NCBI GenBank assembly: GCA_015222985.1
Contig: JADFWI010000552.1
Location: 1 to 7,010 of the forward strand
DNA: 7,010 nucleotides
Source of the DNA: Pseudomonadota bacterium
Lineage (GTDB): Bacteria; Desulfobacterota; Desulfobacteria; Desulfobacterales; C00003060
Direction: 5' to 3'
In this document: positions 4,698 through 7,010 of the stretch, in pieces
Position numbering within the stretch: position 1 is the first letter of the stretch
How the letters are laid out: every line of letters starts with the position of its first letter
Translations under genes and position numbers: made by a program
The notes under the pieces: generated by a model
Database searches by the model: none
Told to the model about the DNA's origin: nothing
Seen by the model: the letters and a program-made list of their open reading frames with translations, nothing else

Positions 4698-7010
4698 AAT
4701 AACATTTCCTTAACCATAAACGGCCTGGACGTAAAGGCCCCGGAAGGCGCTACTATCCTGGAAGCAGCCCAAACTGCGGGGATCTACATTCCCACATTGT
4801 GTTATTGCCCTGGGCTCACCTCAGAGGCGACATGTCGCATATGCCTGGTCAAGATTGAAAAGAAGAAAAAGCTTCATCCGGCCTGCCGCACCCCGGTTGA
4901 GGAGGGGATGGCGGTCACTACGGATGACGCGGAGATCGAGCGGGTTCGCCGTGTCACTCTTGAACTCATCCTTAGCGACCATGACTTCAACTGTCTCTTG
5001 TGCCCAAAGAGCGGCACATGCCGCCTCCAGGAACTGGTCAACCGTATTGGTTTTGACGAGCGGCGGCTTAATCGCCTGAATCGCGTGGCCAAGGACCTTC
5101 CTGTTGACACCAGCAATCCCTTTTTTGATTTCAATCCCAATAAGTGCATCCACTGCGGCATATGCGTTCGGACCTGCCGCGAAATCGTAGGTGTTAATGC
5201 CATTGATATGGGATATCGGGGTTATGAGCTTAAGGTGAGCACCTTTGGTGATAAGCCTTTAAAGGAATCGGTTTGCGTGTCTTGCGGGGAATGCGTTGAA
5301 CGTTGTCCGGTAGCGGCCTTGATACCCAAGAAAATGGAATATCCAACCCGTGAGGTGAAAACAACCTGCGCTTACTGCGGTGTGGGCTGCGGGCTCTACA
5401 TGGGTGTGCGTGGAAAGAACATTGTTAAGGCCAGAGGTGATTGTGAAAACCCTGTGAACCAGGGAGAACTCTGTGTTCGGGGGCGTTTTGGTTATAAGTT
5501 TATTCACAGCCCTGATCGGCTGTCTTCCCCGCTTGTGCGGGCATATGATCCCCTTGAGCGGATCGCACATGGCATCGATGAAACAAGCCGTCCTGGCAAA
5601 CCGTTGGCGGCGCCCCTTGTCAAGCGGGAAGGGAAGTTTGTCGAGGTCAACTGGGACCAGGCGATCAAGTATGTGGCCAGCACCCTCCTCCATTACAAAG
5701 GAGACCAATTTGCTGCCATTTCTTCCGCCAAATGCACCAACGAAGAGAACTATCTCTTTCAGAAGTTTGTCAGGACGGTCATGGGAACAAACAATATCGA
5801 TCATTGCGCGCGCCTCTGACACTCGCCCACGGTAGCCGGTCTGGCTGCCACTCTGGGTAGCGGAGCCATGACAAACTCGATCTCTGAAATTGGAAAAGCC
5901 GCTTGCATCTTCGTAATAGGAAGCAACACCACAGCTGCCCACCCTATCATAGGGAGACAGATCAACAGGGCGGTCAGATCCGGCGCAAAGCTCATCGTGG
6001 CCGATCCGCGAGAAACCATGCTCTGTCGGATCGCTGATGTCTGGCTCAGGCATCATCCAGGAACTGATGTGGCCCTGCTAAATGCCATCGCCAAAGTTAT
6101 TGTCGAAAAGGGACTTCTGAACACCTCGTTTATTCAAGAGCGGTGTGACGGCTTTGAAGCCCTTGAGGCGATGCTCATGGAGTGTGATCTCTCCCTGGGA
6201 GAGCAAATCACAGGTGTTTCTGCTGAGGCCATTACCAACGCTGCGAGACTGTATGCTTCTTCTTCACCGGCAACCATCCTCTATGCCATGGGGATTACCC
6301 AGCACTCCCACGGCACCGATAATGTGAAGGCGGTGGCCAACCTGGCGCTCCTTACAGGCAATATCGGTAAACCTTCCACAGGCGTGAACCCTCTAAGAGG
6401 TCAAAACAATGTTCAGGGGGCCTGTGACATGGGGGCCCTGCCGGATGTGTTTCCCGGATACCAAAAAGTGGATGATCCGGAGATACGGAAAAAATTTAAG
6501 AAGGCCTGGGGTTGCAAGCTAAACGCCTCACCCGGGCTGGTGCTGACCGAACTCTTTGAGGCTGTTGATTCAGGCAAGGTAAAGGCCGTCTACCTCATGG
6601 GTGAGAATCCGGTGCTCACAGAAGCTGATACTAACTTCACCGAAGAAGCAATCTCACACCTGGAACTGCTCGTGGTGCAGGATGTCTTCCTTACAGAGAC
6701 CGCACAACTGGCCGATGTGGTCCTGCCTGCGGCGAGTTTTGCTGAAAAAGACGGCACCTTCACAAACACCGAACGCCGTGTACAGCGGGTGCGCAAAGCC
6801 ATAGAACCTGTGGGCCACAGCCGCCCTGACTGGATGATAATATGCGACATCGCTCAAAACATGGGGGCCAAAGGATTTGATTTTGACAGCCCTGAACAAA
6901 TCATGGAAGAAATACGTACGGTTACGCCAAGTTACGGGGGTATTACATATGAACGTATTGAACGCCTTGGTCTCCAGTGGCCCTGCCCCGATTTGAAACA
7001 CCCCGGAACA
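4692..7010 (+). CDS. fdhA: Selenocysteine-containing formate dehydrogenase catalytic subunit with NuoG-like N-terminus (3' end outside window)
   Basis: This is the Mo/W-bisMGD subunit (FdhA/FdhF family) that interconverts formate and CO2. The frame is open for 773 codons except a TGA at codon 376, read as selenocysteine. Domains in order: [2Fe-2S] ferredoxin with Cys37, Cys48, Cys51 and Cys65; the His-Cys cluster His97-x3-Cys101-x2-Cys104-x5-Cys110; two [4Fe-4S] motifs (Cys152/155/158/162 and Cys195/198/201/205); the FDH [4Fe-4S] site Cys226-x2-Cys229-x3-Cys233-x27-Cys261; then the molybdopterin domain. The active site reads HCARL-Sec-HSPTVAGLA, with His377 next to Sec and Arg569 in NPLRGQNNVQGACDMG, both family hallmarks. 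The window ends before most of the C-terminal dinucleotide-binding domain, roughly the last 120 residues. No signal peptide is present, so it is cytoplasmic. The ATG at 4692 directly precedes the first ferredoxin strand but has no clear Shine-Dalgarno. The NuoE- and NuoF-like proteins should be its partners. A caller treating TGA as a stop would report a false 375-residue protein. Confidence 0.95.
5817..5819 (+). other. UGA codon read as selenocysteine (residue 376 of FDH)
   Basis: The TGA interrupts a frame that continues with full family similarity on both sides. It falls exactly where formate dehydrogenases have Sec or Cys, between CARL and HSPT. The frame does not shift across it, which excludes a frameshift, and a SECIS hairpin follows at the right distance. 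Confidence 0.96.
5820..5858 (+). promoter_or_regulatory. Bacterial SECIS element (SelB-binding hairpin)
   Basis: The stem GGTAGCC (5831-5837) pairs over all seven positions (one G-T) with GGCTGCC (5843-5849), closing a five-base loop GGTCT (5838-5842). A lower helix can form between GCCCA (5825-5829) and TGGGT (5854-5858) across an internal loop. Eighteen bases separate the TGA from the loop GGTC. From memory, the E. coli fdhF element has the same loop sequence and the same spacing. Bacterial SECIS hairpins lie in the coding region and recruit SelB with Sec-tRNA. The fit in sequence, structure and spacing makes the call strong. Confidence 0.92.

Noticed and set aside
4692..5819. A complete 375-residue protein ending at the TGA at 5817, or a pseudogene broken by a stop
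   Set aside because: Family motifs continue in the same frame straight after the TGA, which sits at the known Sec position and is followed by a SECIS hairpin.
5259..6056. Minus-strand open frame of about 265 codons across the selenocysteine site
   Set aside because: It is antisense to the formate dehydrogenase gene, whose conserved motifs cover the whole stretch.

Overview
The window looks like anaerobic C1 and formate metabolism from a bacterium that inserts selenocysteine. The gene set (methyltetrahydrofolate methyltransferase, NuoE/NuoF-type NADH module, selenocysteine formate dehydrogenase) suits a Desulfobacterota-like sulfate reducer or syntroph, or an acetogen. That placement is inference from gene content, not from a marker gene. 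All genes are on the + strand and coding density is high.

Layout. Positions 1-33 appear to be the last codons of an upstream gene. Positions 35-146 hold a degenerate array with an 8-base period. A methyltetrahydrofolate:corrinoid methyltransferase (AcsE/MeTr family) follows at 163-1062. After a 107-base spacer comes a tight cluster: a class I fructose-1,6-bisphosphatase family protein (1170-2180), a NuoE-like [2Fe-2S] subunit (2190-2669), a NuoF-like flavoprotein with an extra C-terminal two-cluster ferredoxin domain (2709-4619), and the catalytic subunit of a molybdenum/tungsten formate dehydrogenase with a NuoG-like N-terminal iron-sulfur region (4692 to beyond the window end). The last gene reads through an in-frame TGA at 5817-5819. 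That codon sits in the family's selenocysteine context and is followed by a convincing bacterial SECIS hairpin, so the apparent 375-residue product is only the first half of the protein.

How the genes fit together. The NuoE-like, NuoF-like and FDH proteins should form a soluble NAD(P)-linked formate dehydrogenase, possibly ferredoxin-linked or electron-bifurcating. It would interconvert CO2 and formate at the entry of the methyl branch of the Wood-Ljungdahl pathway. The methyltransferase acts at the end of that branch, moving the methyl group from methyl-tetrahydrofolate to a corrinoid protein.

Two things stand out. First, the FBPase-like protein keeps the family's fold motifs and sugar-phosphate-binding residues, but residues equivalent to Asp74, Glu97, Glu98 and Asp121 are replaced by Leu, Lys, Gln and Gly. 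It is probably not a conventional phosphatase, and its place in the formate dehydrogenase cluster suggests a sensor or regulatory role. Second, a phase-locked 7-base repeat array (4600-4697) contains both the stop codon of the NuoF-like gene and the start codon of the FDH gene. A related array with an 8-base period lies before the methyltransferase gene.
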